The notes under the pieces are model-generated. The model saw nothing but the letters and a program-made list of their open reading frames with translations. It was not told the origin of the DNA and made no database searches. A stretch of 64,000 bases of DNA from Coralloluteibacterium stylophorae (GTDB taxonomy: Bacteria > Pseudomonadota > Gammaproteobacteria > Xanthomonadales > Xanthomonadaceae), in NCBI RefSeq assembly GCF_018122625.2, contig NZ_JAGQFT020000010.1, positions 124,001-188,000 on the forward strand, read 5' to 3'. A program made the translations under genes and the position numbers. Shown here in pieces: positions 29,865 through 39,826 of the stretch (positions within the stretch are counted from its first letter, which is position 1; every line of letters begins with the position of its first letter).

Positions 29865-31976
29865 TCAGGCGCCGGCGTAGCGGGCGGCGCCGCCGACCCA
29901 GCGCGCGACCAGACGGTCGGCCCGCGCCGGATCCTCGGCCAGGAGCACGTCGGCGCAGTCGCGGACCGCGGGCAGCAGCGCCGCGTCGCGGGCGAGATCG
30001 GCGATGCGGAAGCCGGCCAGCCCGGTCTGGCGCGCGCCCAGGAGTTCGCCGGGCCCGCGCAGGGCGAGGTCCTTCTCGGCGATGACGAAGCCGTCGTTGC
30101 TCGCGCGCATGGCCTCGATCCGCTCGCGCGCCATCGCCGACAGCGGCGGCTGGTACAGCAGCACGCAGGTCGAGGCCGCGGCGCCGCGCCCGACCCGCCC
30201 GCGCAGCTGGTGCAGCTGGGCGAGGCCGAGGCGCTCGGCGTTCTCGATCAGCATCAGCGAGGCGTTGGGCACGTCGACGCCGACCTCGATCACCGTGGTC
30301 GCCACCAGCACGTCGAACTCGCGCGCCTTGAACGCACGCATGGTCTCCTGCTTCTGCGCCGCCTTGAGGCGCCCGTGCACGAGCCCGATGCGCAGCCCGG
30401 GCAACTGCGCCATGAGCTGGTCGAAGGTGCTCTGCGCGGCCTGCGCCTCGACCTCGGCGCTGTCCTCGATCAGGGTGCACACCCAGTAGGCCTGGCGGCC
30501 ATCCGAGCAGGCGCCACGGATGCGTTCGACCACCTCCGCGCGGCGCTCGGCGCTGACCGCGACGGTCTGCACTGGCGTCCGCCCGGGCGGCAGCTCGTCG
30601 ATGACCGACACGTCCAGGTCGGCGTAGGCGGTCATCGCCAGGGTGCGCGGGATCGGGGTGGCGGTCATCACCAGTTGGTGCGGCACGCAGCGTCCGTCCG
30701 CGCCCTTGTCGCGAAGCGCCAGGCGCTGGTGCACGCCGAAGCGGTGCTGCTCGTCGACGATGGCCAGGGCCAGGTCGTGGAAGGCCACGTGCTCCTGCAT
30801 CAACGCGTGGGTCCCGATCACCACCTGCGCGCTGCCGTCGGCGATCGCGGCCAGCGCCTGGGTCCGGGCGCGCGTCCCGAGCTTGCCGGCCAGCCACACC
30901 ACGCGCACGCCCAGCGGCTCCAGCCACGCGGCGAAGTTCGCCAGGTGCTGCTCGGCGAGGAGCTCGGTCGGTGCCATCAGCGCGACCTGGCGCCCGGCCT
31001 CCACCGCCAGCAGCGCCGCCAGCGCCGCGACCACGGTCTTGCCCGAGCCCACGTCGCCCTGCACCAGGCGCAGCATCGGCGAGGCCTGGGCGAGGTCGTG
31101 CCGACAGGCGGCGAACACCCGCTCCTGCGCGGAGGTCAGCGAGAACGGCAGCGCCGCGCGCAGGCGCGCGGCGAGTTCACCGCCACTTGCGATCGCGCGC
31201 GCGCCCTCGCGCTTCATCGCGATGCGCTGGCGGCGCAGGCTGATGTGGTGCGCCAGCAGTTCCTCGAACACCAGGCGCTGCAGCGCCGGGTGCCGACCCT
31301 CGGCGAGCGCGGCGAGGTCGGTGCCGGCCGGCGGGCGGTGGGCGAGCGCGAGCGCCTCGCACAGGGTCGGCAGGCCGAGGCGCGTCCGCCACGCCGCGGG
31401 CAGCAGCTCCAGCGCCTCGCCCGGCGGCAGGCGACGCATCGCCTCGGCCACGAGGCGGGCAACGCTCGCCGCGCCGATGCCCTCGATGGCCGGATACACC
31501 GGATCCAGCGCGCCCGACAGCACGCCCGGATCGGCCTCGTCCAGCAGGCGGTAGCTCGGGTGCACGATCTCCGGGCCATGCGCTCCGAAGCGCGCCTCGC
31601 CGTACACGCGGATGCGCCGGCCGATGCCGAACGACGCGACCTGCGTCCTGTGGAAGTGGAAGAAGCGCAGCAGCAGGGTGGCGCCGGACTCGTCCTCGAC
31701 CGCCACCTTGAGCTGCGGGCGGAAGCGGAAGCCGCTCTCCACCGCCGTGATCCGCCCTTCCACCTGCGCCGGCCCGCCCGCCAGCGCCCGGATCGGCACG
31801 ACCCGCGTGCGGTCCTCGTAGCGCAGGGGCAGGTGCAGCCACAGGTCCTGCAGGGTGAGTACGCCGCGGGCGGCGAGCTTCTCCAGCGTGCGCGGGCCGC
31901 AGCCCGGCAGGTCGCCGAGCGGCGCCGCGGCCGGATCGACCGGCGGCGTCAGCGGCGTGTCCACGCGTGCGCCCAC
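29865..31976 (-). CDS. recG: ATP-dependent DNA helicase RecG
   Basis: A 703-residue superfamily 2 helicase that regresses stalled forks and processes branched DNA. The N-terminal wedge domain has an OB fold (about 60-160). The helicase core has Walker A GDVGSGKT near residue 310, motif II DEQH, motif III TATPIPRT, and the C-terminal QLRGRVGRG and TRG-type segments. It is slightly longer than E. coli RecG (693). Five bases separate its start from the ridA stop, so the two are probably cotranscribed, downstream of the gmk-rpoZ-spoT genes as in many gammaproteobacteria. Confidence 0.97.
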   Translation of the reverse strand: MGARVDTPLTPPVDPAAAPLGDLPGCGPRTLEKLAARGVLTLQDLWLHLPLRYEDRTRVVPIRALAGGPAQVEGRITAVESGFRFRPQLKVAVEDESGATLLLRFFHFHRTQVASFGIGRRIRVYGEARFGAHGPEIVHPSYRLLDEADPGVLSGALDPVYPAIEGIGAASVARLVAEAMRRLPPGEALELLPAAWRTRLGLPTLCEALALAHRPPAGTDLAALAEGRHPALQRLVFEELLAHHISLRRQRIAMKREGARAIASGGELAARLRAALPFSLTSAQERVFAACRHDLAQASPMLRLVQGDVGSGKTVVAALAALLAVEAGRQVALMAPTELLAEQHLANFAAWLEPLGVRVVWLAGKLGTRARTQALAAIADGSAQVVIGTHALMQEHVAFHDLALAIVDEQHRFGVHQRLALRDKGADGRCVPHQLVMTATPIPRTLAMTAYADLDVSVIDELPPGRTPVQTVAVSAERRAEVVERIRGACSDGRQAYWVCTLIEDSAEVEAQAAQSTFDQLMAQLPGLRIGLVHGRLKAAQKQETMRAFKAREFDVLVATTVIEVGVDVPNASLMLIENAERLGLAQLHQLRGRVGRGAAASTCVLLYQPPLSAMARERIEAMRASNDGFVIAEKDLALRGPGELLGARQTGLAGFRIADLARDAALLPAVRDCADVLLAEDPARADRLVARWVGGAARYAGA

Positions 31977-31981
31977 CGCGT

Positions 31982-32365
31982 TCAGTCGAGCACCAGCACC
32001 GCGTCGACCTCGACCTGTGCCCCCTTGGGCAGCGCGGAGACCTCGATCGTCGAGCGCGCCGGATAGGGCTGCGCGAAGTAGTCGGCCATCACCGCGTTGA
32101 CCGCGGCGAACTGCGACAGGTCGGTGAGATAGATGCCGACGCGGGCGATGCGGTCGAGGCTGGCGCCGGCCGCCTGGCAGACCGCCATCAGGTTCTCGAA
32201 CACCTGCCGCGCCTGCGCGGCGACGTCGCCCTCCACCAGCTCCATGGTCGTGGGGTCGAGAGGGATCTGCCCCGAGAGGTAAACGGTGTTGCCGATGCGC
32301 GCGGCCTGCGAGTAGGGACCGATCGCGGCCGGCGCGTGCTCGGTGTGGATGGCCTGTCGGGACAT
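31982..32365 (-). CDS. ridA: RidA family enamine/imine deaminase
   Basis: A 127-residue protein. It hydrolyses reactive 2-aminoacrylate and related enamines formed by PLP enzymes such as threonine dehydratase, which protects other PLP enzymes. Family motifs are present: AIGPYSQA near the N-terminus, VYLSGQIP, and the active-site arginine in [21 protein letters not shown], here seen as [15 protein letters not shown]. The ATG at 32365 has AGAGGA upstream; an earlier ATG at 32395 lacks one and adds a non-family tail. Lies between spoT and recG. Confidence 0.95.
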   Translation of the reverse strand: MSRQAIHTEHAPAAIGPYSQAARIGNTVYLSGQIPLDPTTMELVEGDVAAQARQVFENLMAVCQAAGASLDRIARVGIYLTDLSQFAAVNAVMADYFAQPYPARSTIEVSALPKGAQVEVDAVLVLD

Positions 32366-32456
32366 GCGCGCGTTCCTCTGGAAGAAAGCGCGCATGGTAA
32401 GTCGCGCACCGCCGCGGCGCGATGTGGCGCCGCGCGCCGGGCGCGTAGGAAAACGG

Positions 32457-34619
32457 CTAGAGGCGCTGCACGCCGCTGACCACGCGCAGGCGGCGGATGC
32501 GGCGGATGACGTCGGCCAGGTGGCGCCGGCCCTTGACCTCGATCCCGAACTCCATCACCGAGGCGTTCACGTCGCGGTCGAGGTATTCGACGCTGTCGAT
32601 GTTGGACTCGCTGTCGGCCACGGCGGCGGCCACCTGGGCCAGCACGCCCGGCTTGTTCAGGACCTCGATGCGCAGGTTCACGCGGTAGTCGCCCTGCACC
32701 TCGCGGTCCCAGTCGATCGCCACCCAGCGCTCGGGCGACTTGCGGAACTCGACGATGTTCGGGCATTCCAGCCGGTGCACCACCACGCCCTTGCCGGCGC
32801 TGTGGTAGCCCATGATCTCGTCTCCCGGGATCGGCCGGCAGCAGGCGGCGAAGCTCACCACCGCGCGCTCGCGGCCGGTGATCAGGATCTTCTCGCGCGG
32901 AGCGTGGCCGGGATCGCTGCGTCCGTCCTCGCTGAGCGCCTGCGCGACCTGCGCCGGCACCCGGTTGCCGAGCGCGATGTCGGCCAGCAGCGCCTCGATC
33001 CGCTCGTAGCGCTGCTCGGCGAGGAACTGCTCGATCCGCGCCGGCGGCACGCGGTCGAAGGACTGGTCGAGCGCCTCCAGCGCGCGGTCGAGCATGCGGT
33101 GGCCCAGCTCGACCGCGTCCTCGTGCTCGAGCTGCTTGAGCTGGGCGCGGATCGCGGTGCGCGCCTTGCTCGAGGCAACGAACTCGAGCCACCCCGGCTG
33201 CGGCGCGGCCGAGGGCGCGGTGATGATCTCGATGGTCTGCCCCGACACCATCGCCGAGCGCAGCGGCGCCAGCTTGCGGTCGATGCGCGCCGCCACGGCG
33301 TGGTTGCCGACGTCGGTGTGCACCGCGTAGGCGAAGTCCAGGGCGGTCGAGTTGCGCGGCAGCGCGAAGATGTCGCCGCGCGGGCTGAACAGGTAGACCT
33401 CGTCGGGGAAGAGGTCCACGCGCACGTTGTCGAGGAACTCCAGCGACGAACCCGCCGCCTGCTGCGCCTCGATCAGCCCGGTGACCCAGGCGTGCGCGCG
33501 ACTCTGCGCGCTGTTGGGCCCCTCGCTGCCGTCCTTGTAGGCCCAGTGCGCGGCGATGCCGCGTTCGGCGATCAGGTCCATCTCCTCGGTGCGCACCTGC
33601 ACCTCGATCGGCGCGCCGTAGGGCCCGAACAGCACCGTGTGCAGGGACTGGTAGCCGTTGGCCTTGGGGATCGCGATGAAGTCGCGGAAACGCCCGTCCA
33701 GCGGCTTGTACAGCGCGTGCGCGGCGCCGAGCGCGTGGTAGCACTGGGGCACGGTCTGGACCACGACGCGGAAGCCGATGACGTCCATGACCTGGGCGAA
33801 GCTCTTGTTCTCCTGGCGCATCTTCGTATAGATGCTCCAGGGCGCCTTGACCCGCCCCACCAGGCGGTGCGGCAGGCCCTCGTCGGTGAGCTGCTGCGCG
33901 AGCTGGGCCTCGATCTTGGTCATCGCCTCGCGGCGCATCACCGGCTGCGCGCGGATGCGCTTGGCGATCACCGCGTAGCGATAGGGATAGAGGGCGCGGA
34001 AGCCCAGGTCCTGCAGCTCGCTGCGGACCCGGTTCATGCCCAGGCGCTGGGCAATCGGCGCATAGATCTCCAGCGTCTCGCGGGCGATCCGGCGGCGCGC
34101 CTCGACCGCCATCGAATCCAGCGTGCGCATGTTGTGCAGCCGGTCGGAGAGCTTGATCAGGATCACGCGCAGGTCGCGCGCCATCGCCATCAGCATCTTG
34201 CGGAAGCTCTCGGCCGCGGCTTCCTGGCGGTCGCGGAACTTCAGCTTGTCGAGCTTGGTGACGCCGTCGACGAGCTCGCCGACCGCGGCGCCGAACTCGG
34301 CCTCGATCGTCTCGCGCGGCAGCGCGGTGTCCTCGAGGGCGTCGTGCAGGATCGCCGCGCACAGCGCCTCGGCGTCCATGCGCAGGTCGGCGAGGATGCC
34401 GGCGACGGCGACCGGATGGGTGATGTAGGGCTCGCCCGACTTGCGGGTCTGGCCCGCGTGCGCGGCATCGGCGACGCGGAAGGCACGCCGCACCAGGGCG
34501 ACCTGGGCGGGTTCGAGGTAGAGGGCGAGCTTGTCTTCGAGCGCGGCGACGTAGTCGGGTACCGGAAGCAGGTCGGTACTCGCGCCGGGAGTCTCGGTGG
34601 GGGCGGACGCAGACGGCAT
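32457..34619 (-). CDS. spoT: Bifunctional (p)ppGpp synthetase/hydrolase SpoT
   Basis: A 720-residue RSH protein controlling the stringent response. The N-terminal hydrolase domain keeps the HD motif (HDALEDT near residue 91 and HNMRTLDSM later), so ppGpp degradation should be active. The RelA/SpoT synthetase domain is recognisable by [24 protein letters not shown] and [13 protein letters not shown] domain follows ([14 protein letters not shown]), then a helical region, a zinc-finger-like segment with [14 protein letters not shown], and an ACT domain at the C-terminus. Length and domain order match gammaproteobacterial SpoT. In a gmk-rpoZ-spoT transcription unit. Confidence 0.96.
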   Translation of the reverse strand: MPSASAPTETPGASTDLLPVPDYVAALEDKLALYLEPAQVALVRRAFRVADAAHAGQTRKSGEPYITHPVAVAGILADLRMDAEALCAAILHDALEDTALPRETIEAEFGAAVGELVDGVTKLDKLKFRDRQEAAAESFRKMLMAMARDLRVILIKLSDRLHNMRTLDSMAVEARRRIARETLEIYAPIAQRLGMNRVRSELQDLGFRALYPYRYAVIAKRIRAQPVMRREAMTKIEAQLAQQLTDEGLPHRLVGRVKAPWSIYTKMRQENKSFAQVMDVIGFRVVVQTVPQCYHALGAAHALYKPLDGRFRDFIAIPKANGYQSLHTVLFGPYGAPIEVQVRTEEMDLIAERGIAAHWAYKDGSEGPNSAQSRAHAWVTGLIEAQQAAGSSLEFLDNVRVDLFPDEVYLFSPRGDIFALPRNSTALDFAYAVHTDVGNHAVAARIDRKLAPLRSAMVSGQTIEIITAPSAAPQPGWLEFVASSKARTAIRAQLKQLEHEDAVELGHRMLDRALEALDQSFDRVPPARIEQFLAEQRYERIEALLADIALGNRVPAQVAQALSEDGRSDPGHAPREKILITGRERAVVSFAACCRPIPGDEIMGYHSAGKGVVVHRLECPNIVEFRKSPERWVAIDWDREVQGDYRVNLRIEVLNKPGVLAQVAAAVADSESNIDSVEYLDRDVNASVMEFGIEVKGRRHLADVIRRIRRLRVVSGVQRL

Positions 34620-34674
34620 GTCCGCAGCGTACGGGGGGCCGCGGACGCCGGCAACGCCGGCGCCGCGCGCGCCG

Positions 34675-34971
34675 TCAGAGGTCGTCGTTGGCCTTGTCGT
34701 CGTCGGCCACTTCGGCCGCCGCCCACTCCAGCGCCTCGCGCTCGGCGCGCTCGCGCTGGGCCTTCTCGACCTCGTCGATCAGCGCCTGGTCGACCTGGCG
34801 GGCGGCGATCTCGCGCAGCGCGAGCACGGTCGGCTTGTCGTCGCTCTCGGCGTTGTCGATGGTCGGATCCACGCCCTTGGACAGCTGGCGGGCGCGCTTG
34901 GACGCCATCATGACCAGTTCGAAGCGGTTGTTGACCACTTCCAGGCAGTCTTCGACGGTGATACGGGCCAT
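34675..34971 (-). CDS. rpoZ: RNA polymerase omega subunit
   Basis: A 98-residue protein starting [20 protein letters not shown], which is the conserved omega N-terminus. It helps RNA polymerase assembly and forms part of the ppGpp binding site 1, so its place between gmk and spoT is functionally coherent. The C-terminus is acidic ([10 protein letters not shown]). CAGGAG lies close upstream of the ATG. A 55-bp gap leads to spoT, and 110 bp separates it from gmk. Confidence 0.97.
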   Translation of the reverse strand: MARITVEDCLEVVNNRFELVMMASKRARQLSKGVDPTIDNAESDDKPTVLALREIAARQVDQALIDEVEKAQRERAEREALEWAAAEVADDDKANDDL

Positions 34972-35081
34972 GCGGATCTCCTGGCGCGTCCGCGCGGAGG
35001 GCGGGCACGCCGAATCGGTGCGTTACGGGACCGCGCATTCTAGCCGGCCGCGCGATGCCTGCGCAAATCCGGCGCAGCGCG

Positions 35082-35723
35082 TCAGAACAGGCCGTCGCGG
35101 CCGCTCGGCTCCCCGGTCAGGAGCGTGGTCAGCAGGCGCTGGTGGCGGGCGACCTGGACGTCGCGACGCAGGCGGCTGGCGGTGAAGATCGCGCAGACCT
35201 CGCCGACGGCGGTGTCGAAGTCCTCGTTGACCACGACGTAGTCGAACTCGCCGTAGTGCGACATCTCCTCGCGCGCGGCGGCCAGGCGCCGGGCGATGGT
35301 TTCCTCGCTGTCCTGGCCGCGGCTGCGCATGCGCTCCTCGAGCGCCTTGCGCGACGGCGGCAGGATGAACACGCCGACGGCGTCGGGCATCTTCTGGCGC
35401 ACCTGGCGCGCGCCCTGCCAGTCGATCTCCAGCAGCACGTCGCGCCCCTGCGCAAGGAACGGCTCCACCGACTGCCGCGCCGTGCCCTTCCAGTCGCCGT
35501 GCACGTGGGCGTACTCGAAGAAGTCGCCGGCGGCGATCATCTCCAGGAAGGTCTCGGCCGAGACGAAGTGGTAGTGCTCGGCGTGGCGCTCGCCCGGCCG
35601 CGGCTGCCGCGAGGTGAACGAGATCGACAGCGAGATCGAGCGATCGCGCGCCAGCACCGCGTTGACGATGCTCGATTTGCCGGCGCCCGAGGGCGCCGCG
35701 ACGATGAACAGGGTGCCGCGCAT
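35082..35723 (-). CDS. gmk: Guanylate kinase
   Basis: A 213-residue kinase converting GMP to GDP, starting MRGTLFIVAAPSGAGKSS with P-loop APSGAGKS (10-17). The GMP-binding segment contains SFTSRQPRPGE, HYHFVS and FFEYAHVHGDWKGT. The lid sequence GQDSEETIARRL is intact. The ATG at 35723 gives the family N-terminus; the long open frame further upstream is an artefact of high GC. The enzyme is a known target of ppGpp, and the gene is upstream of rpoZ and spoT on the same strand. Confidence 0.97.
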   Translation of the reverse strand: MRGTLFIVAAPSGAGKSSIVNAVLARDRSISLSISFTSRQPRPGERHAEHYHFVSAETFLEMIAAGDFFEYAHVHGDWKGTARQSVEPFLAQGRDVLLEIDWQGARQVRQKMPDAVGVFILPPSRKALEERMRSRGQDSEETIARRLAAAREEMSHYGEFDYVVVNEDFDTAVGEVCAIFTASRLRRDVQVARHQRLLTTLLTGEPSGRDGLF

Positions 35724-35779
35724 GGGTTCTGGGATCCCTCCGACGGAGCTGACGGTCGCGCCGCGCGCGGCGCGCCGGG

Positions 35780-36643
35780 TCACTCGATGTTCTGCACCTG
35801 CTCGCGGATCTGCTCGATCAGGACCTTGAGGTCGACCGAAGCCTTCGACGTGCGCGTGTCGACCGACTTCGAACCGAGCGTATTGGCCTCGCGGTTGAAC
35901 TCCTGCAGCAGGAAGTCCAGCCGCCGCCCCACCGCCTCGCGCAGCGCGAAGCTGCGCCGGGCTTCGGCGACGTGGCTGTCGAGGCGGTCGAGCTCCTCGT
36001 CGACGTCGAGCTTCTGCAGGCCGAGCACGAGCTCCTGCTCCATGCGCCCGGGCTCGATGGGCGCGTCGAGCTCGGCGAGCCGCGCCTCGAGCTTCTGGCG
36101 CAGGCCGCCGCGGATGTCGGGCAGCCAGCCGCGCACCTGGGCGACCAGGGCGGCGATGCCGTCGACGCGCTCGACCATCGCCGCAAGCAGCTTCTCGCCC
36201 TCGCGCTCGCGCGCCGCGACGAACTCGGCGACGACCTCCTCGGCCAGCGCCAGCGCCTCGGCCTGCAGGCCGCCGAGGTCCGGCGCCTGCTCGACGACCA
36301 CGCCGGGGAAACGCAGCAGGTCCATGAACTCCACGCGCTGGCCGGGGAACTTCGCCGAGGTCTTCAGGCAGATCTCGGCCAGTCGGTCGACCAGCGGCTC
36401 GTCGATGGCGAGGGTGGCGTCGTGGCCGGCGGCCGCGCGCAGGCGCAGGGTGAGGTCGACCTTCCCGCGGCTCACCCGCGCGCCGACCCGCTCGCGCAGC
36501 GCCGGTTCCAGCGCGCGCAGTTCCTCGGGCAGGCGCACGCCGAGCTCGAGGAAGCGGTGGTTCACCGCGCGCAGCTCGCAGCCGAGCGTCCCCCAGGCGG
36601 TGGCGCGCTCGCCCGAGGCGAAGGCGGTCATGCTGCGGATCAT
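35780..36643 (-). CDS. yicC: YicC family endoribonuclease-like protein
   Basis: A 287-residue protein with the conserved start MIRSMTAFASGE and C-terminus. The final 100 residues carry the DUF1732 signature (RLDFLLQEFNREANTLGSKS). In E. coli YicC has been linked to RNA turnover, and it neighbours rph as here. The ATG at 36643 matches family proteins; upstream in-frame ATGs lie inside the divergent promoter region. 56 bp separate it from gmk, so cotranscription is likely. Confidence 0.93.
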   Translation of the reverse strand: MIRSMTAFASGERATAWGTLGCELRAVNHRFLELGVRLPEELRALEPALRERVGARVSRGKVDLTLRLRAAAGHDATLAIDEPLVDRLAEICLKTSAKFPGQRVEFMDLLRFPGVVVEQAPDLGGLQAEALALAEEVVAEFVAAREREGEKLLAAMVERVDGIAALVAQVRGWLPDIRGGLRQKLEARLAELDAPIEPGRMEQELVLGLQKLDVDEELDRLDSHVAEARRSFALREAVGRRLDFLLQEFNREANTLGSKSVDTRTSKASVDLKVLIEQIREQVQNIE

Positions 36644-36713
36644 GGGCGCGGCCGGTGTGAGGGGCGGCGAATGGTAATCTACGCGGCCCGTTTTTTCCCC
36701 GAGCACGCCCACC

Positions 36714-37439
36714 ATGACCGTCGCCCGCCCCAGCGGTCGCGCGCCCGACGCGCTGCGCCCCGTCCGCATCGAGCGCCACTACACCCGCCATGCGGAGGGC
36801 TCGGTGCTGGTGTCCTTCGGCGACACCCGCGTGCTGTGCACGGCCAGCGTCGACAACCGCGCGCCGGGCTTCCTGCGCGGCAAGGGCGAAGGCTGGGTGA
36901 CCGCCGAATACGGAATGCTCCCGCGCGCGACCAACAGCCGCAACGACCGCGAGGCCGCGCGCGGCAAGCAGGGCGGGCGCACGCTCGAGATCCAGCGCCT
37001 GATCGGGCGCAGCCTGCGCGCCTGCGTCGACCGCGGCGCGCTGGGCGAGCGCACGATCACGCTGGACTGCGACGTGCTGCAGGCCGACGGCGGCACCCGC
37101 ACCGCGGCGATCACCGGCGCCTACGTGGCGCTGGTCGATGCGGTCGCCTGGCTGAAGAAGCGCGGCGCCATCACCCGCGACCCGATCCACGGCGCCGTCG
37201 CCGCGGTGTCGGTCGGCATCTTCCAGGGCGTGCCGGTGCTGGACTTGGACTATGCCGAGGATTCCGCCTGCGACACCGACATGAACGTGGTCATGAACGA
37301 CGGCGGCGGCTTCATCGAACTGCAGGGCACCGCCGAGGGCCATGCCTTCCGCCGCGACGAGCTCGACGCGATGAGCGCACTCGCCGAGAAGGGCATCGCC
37401 GAACTGATCGCCCTGCAGCGCGCGGCCCTCGCGGCATGA
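36714..37439 (+). CDS. rph: Ribonuclease PH
   Basis: A 241-residue phosphorolytic 3'-5' exoribonuclease that trims tRNA 3' ends. The N-terminus has [13 protein letters not shown]. Phosphate and RNA contact residues are seen in [18 protein letters not shown] (split: [18 protein letters not shown]), [20 protein letters not shown] and later [19 protein letters not shown] (seen as [14 protein letters not shown]). The catalytic DLDYAEDS is intact. Divergent from yicC over 70 bp. The stop codon is followed by a 115-bp leader containing heptamer repeats before rdgB. Confidence 0.97.
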   Translation: MTVARPSGRAPDALRPVRIERHYTRHAEGSVLVSFGDTRVLCTASVDNRAPGFLRGKGEGWVTAEYGMLPRATNSRNDREAARGKQGGRTLEIQRLIGRSLRACVDRGALGERTITLDCDVLQADGGTRTAAITGAYVALVDAVAWLKKRGAITRDPIHGAVAAVSVGIFQGVPVLDLDYAEDSACDTDMNVVMNDGGGFIELQGTAEGHAFRRDELDAMSALAEKGIAELIALQRAALAA

Positions 37440-37510
37440 CCGCGCACGGGACCCGCCCTGCGGCTCCGCCGATGCGCATGCGCAGAGCTGCGCGGCCGGT
37501 CCGCGCGCGC

Positions 37511-37546
37511 CTCCCGTTCCCGGTTTCCCGTTCCCGCTTCATCCCG
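37511..37546. repeat. Imperfect heptamer repeats of the TCCCGTT type
   Basis: Units TCCCGTT, CCCGGTT, TCCCGTT, CCCGCTT, each 7 bp apart, in the pyrimidine-rich leader just before the rdgB start. This is the complementary-strand version of the GGGAACG array at 29716-29795, more degenerate. Confidence 0.65.
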
Positions 37547-37554
37547 CCCGTCCC

Positions 37555-38148
37555 ATGAAGATCGTCCTCGCCTCCGGCAACCGCGGCAAGCTCGCCGAAC
37601 TCGGCGCCCTGCTCGCCGGCTGCGGCCACGACCTGGTGCCGCAGTCCGAGCTCGGTGTCGGCGACGTGCCCGAGACCGGGCTCACCTTCGTCGAGAACGC
37701 GCTGATCAAGGCGCGCCACGCGGCCGAGGCCACCGGCCTGCCGGCGCTGGCCGACGACTCCGGGCTCATCGTCGATGCGCTCGACGGCGCGCCGGGGCTC
37801 TACAGCGCACGCTACGCCGGATCGCCGACCGACGACGCGGCCAACAACGCCAAGCTCATCGCCGCTCTGCAGGGTGTGCCGGCGGAGCGGCGCAGCGCGC
37901 GCTTCCATGCGGTCATCGTGCTGCTGCGCCACGCCGCCGATCCGCAGCCGCTGGTCGCCGAGGGCAGCTGGGAGGGCAGGATCCTCGAGGCGCCGCGCGG
38001 CAGCCACGGCTTCGGCTACAACCCGGTCTTCCTCGATCCCGCGCACGGGCTCACCGCCGCCGAGATGGAGCCCGCGCTCAAGAACCGCATCAGCCACCGC
38101 GCGCGCGCGCTGGAGCGGCTGCGCACGGCGCTCGCCGCGCTGCGCTGA
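37555..38148 (+). CDS. rdgB: XTP/dITP diphosphatase (RdgB/HAM1 family)
   Basis: A 197-residue house-cleaning NTPase that removes dITP, XTP and dHAPTP-like bases to prevent misincorporation. Motifs: SGNRGKLAEL (7-16), ENALIKARHAAEATGLPALADDSGL region (ENALIKARHAA, LADDSGLIVDAL), the catalytic acidic cluster, and SHGFGYNPVFLD near the end. The ATG at 37555 gives the exact family N-terminus. No Shine-Dalgarno-like purine run precedes it; the last 40 bases are C/T-rich repeats. Followed by hemW after 27 bp. Confidence 0.96.
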   Translation: MKIVLASGNRGKLAELGALLAGCGHDLVPQSELGVGDVPETGLTFVENALIKARHAAEATGLPALADDSGLIVDALDGAPGLYSARYAGSPTDDAANNAKLIAALQGVPAERRSARFHAVIVLLRHAADPQPLVAEGSWEGRILEAPRGSHGFGYNPVFLDPAHGLTAAEMEPALKNRISHRARALERLRTALAALR

Positions 38149-38175
38149 GCCAGGCGCGGGCCGCACCCGCACGCC

Positions 38176-39336
38176 ATGTCCGCCGTCGCCCTGATCCCGC
38201 CGCCGCTCTCGCTGTACGTCCACATCCCGTGGTGCGTGCGCAAATGCCCCTACTGCGACTTCAACTCGCACGGGCAGAAGGGGGCGCTGCCGGTGGATGC
38301 CTACGTCGACGCGCTCGTCGCCGACCTCGAGCAGGACCTGCCGCTGGTCTGGGGCCGCACCGTGCACAGCGTGTTCTTCGGCGGCGGCACGCCGAGCCTG
38401 TTCCCGCCCGAGGCCATCGGCCGCATCCTCGATGCCGCCGCGGCGCGGCTGCGCTTCGCGCCCGCCGCCGAGATCACGCTGGAGACCAATCCGGGCACCG
38501 CCGAGCACGGCCGCTTCGAGGGCTACCGCGCCGCCGGGGTGAACCGGCTGTCCTTCGGTATCCAGAGCTTCGACGACGGCTGCCTGGCCCGGCTCGGCCG
38601 CATCCACGACAGCGCCGAGGCGGAGGCCGCGGTGCGCCTGGCGCAGGCGGCGGGCTTCGACGACATCAACCTCGACCTGATGTACGCCCTGCCCGGCCAG
38701 GACCTGACCATGGCCGGGCGCGACCTCGAACGCGCCTTCGCGCTGGAGCCGGCGCACATCAGCCATTACCAGCTCACGCTGGAGCCCAACACGCTGTTCT
38801 TCGCCAGGCCGCCGGCCGGCATCCCCGAGGACGACGCCGCCTGGGCGATGCAGGAGCACTGCCAGGCGCTGCTGGCCGCGCACGGCTACGTGCAGTACGA
38901 GACCTCGGCCTACGCCCGCGCCGGGCGGCAGTGCGCGCACAACCTCAACTACTGGCGCTACGGCGACTACCTCGGCATCGGCGCCGGCGCCCACGGCAAG
39001 ATCAGCCAGGGCAGCGACGGCAGCATCCTGCGGCGCTGGAAGCACCGGCATCCGTCCACCTACCTGCGCGACGCCGCCTCGCCGGCGCGCATCGGCGGCG
39101 ACGAGGCGATCGCGCCGGAAGCGCGTCCGTTCGAGTACGTGCTCAACGCGCTGCGCCTGGTCGAGGGCTTCGACCTGGGCGACTTCGAGCGGCGCACCGG
39201 CCTGTCGCGCGCGGCGATCGCCGCGCCGCTGGCGGCGGCGCTGGCGCGGGGCTACGTGGAGCGCGACGGCGGGCGCATCCGTCCGACCGAGCTCGGTCGT
39301 CGCTTCAGCAACGACGCGATGACCCTGTTCCTCTGA
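38176..39336 (+). CDS. hemW: Radical SAM heme chaperone HemW
   Basis: A 386-residue radical SAM protein formerly called oxygen-independent coproporphyrinogen oxidase-like. The cluster motif CxxxCxxC is at C20, C24, C27 (PWCVRKCPYCDF). The extra N-terminal cysteine and substrate-binding residues of true HemN are not visible, which favours HemW, a protein delivering heme to membrane targets. GGGTPS, LTLEPNT and NYWRYGDYLGIGAGAHG are typical family stretches. The C-terminal HemN_C domain is present. The common order rdgB-hemW supports the call. Confidence 0.95.
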   Translation: MSAVALIPPPLSLYVHIPWCVRKCPYCDFNSHGQKGALPVDAYVDALVADLEQDLPLVWGRTVHSVFFGGGTPSLFPPEAIGRILDAAAARLRFAPAAEITLETNPGTAEHGRFEGYRAAGVNRLSFGIQSFDDGCLARLGRIHDSAEAEAAVRLAQAAGFDDINLDLMYALPGQDLTMAGRDLERAFALEPAHISHYQLTLEPNTLFFARPPAGIPEDDAAWAMQEHCQALLAAHGYVQYETSAYARAGRQCAHNLNYWRYGDYLGIGAGAHGKISQGSDGSILRRWKHRHPSTYLRDAASPARIGGDEAIAPEARPFEYVLNALRLVEGFDLGDFERRTGLSRAAIAAPLAAALARGYVERDGGRIRPTELGRRFSNDAMTLFL

Positions 39337-39346
39337 GGCCGCCGGC

Positions 39347-39826
39347 TCAGGCCAGTTCCGCGGCGGCGACCGCGATGCCGTTGGCGTCGGCGTAGATCCA
39401 TTCGCCGGGCGCGATGTGCACGCCGGCGAAGGCCAGCGGCACGTCGACCTCGCCGAGCCCCTTCTTCTCCGTCTTCATCGGATGCGCCGCCAGCGCGCGC
39501 ACGCCGAGGTCGAGCGTGGCCAGCACCTCCACGTCGCGCACGCAGCCGTGGATCACCAGGCCGCTCCAGCCATTGGCCAGCGCCTGCTGCGCGAGCTGGT
39601 CGCCGAGCAGGGCGCGACGCAGCGAGCCCGCGCCGTCCACCGCCAGCACGCGGCCCAGGCCCGGCCGGGCGACGAGGTCGCGGATGCGGGAGTTGTCCTC
39701 GAAGCAGGCCACCGTGACCGCACGGCCGTGGAACGCGCGGCGCCCGCCGAAGTCGCGGAACACCGGATCCATGACGCGCACGGCGTCGGCGTGGGCGTCG
39801 CAGAGATCGGGCAGGGTGAAGGCCAT
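39347..39826 (-). CDS. rraA: RraA family protein (putative 4-hydroxy-4-methyl-2-oxoglutarate aldolase)
   Basis: A 159-residue protein of the RraA/HMG aldolase fold. The family active-site pattern is visible: GDQLAQQA, GxxxxGCVRDVE with the key Arg-Asp, and [18 protein letters not shown]. RraA in E. coli inhibits RNase E, while relatives with the same fold are class II aldolases or oxaloacetate decarboxylases using divalent metal. The GDxxA and RD residues present here allow the enzyme role. The sequence alone does not settle which. Convergent with hemW (10-bp gap), divergent from atoE. Confidence 0.9.
   Translation of the reverse strand: MAFTLPDLCDAHADAVRVMDPVFRDFGGRRAFHGRAVTVACFEDNSRIRDLVARPGLGRVLAVDGAGSLRRALLGDQLAQQALANGWSGLVIHGCVRDVEVLATLDLGVRALAAHPMKTEKKGLGEVDVPLAFAGVHIAPGEWIYADANGIAVAAAELA

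Noticed and set aside
25127-30085. Very long open frames on both strands across the MscK-type gene (over 1500 codons on each strand)
   Set aside because: They are products of about 70 % GC with few stop codons. Their translations are Arg/Ala/Pro/His-rich low-complexity sequence with no domains, while the channel frame carries the full MscS core.
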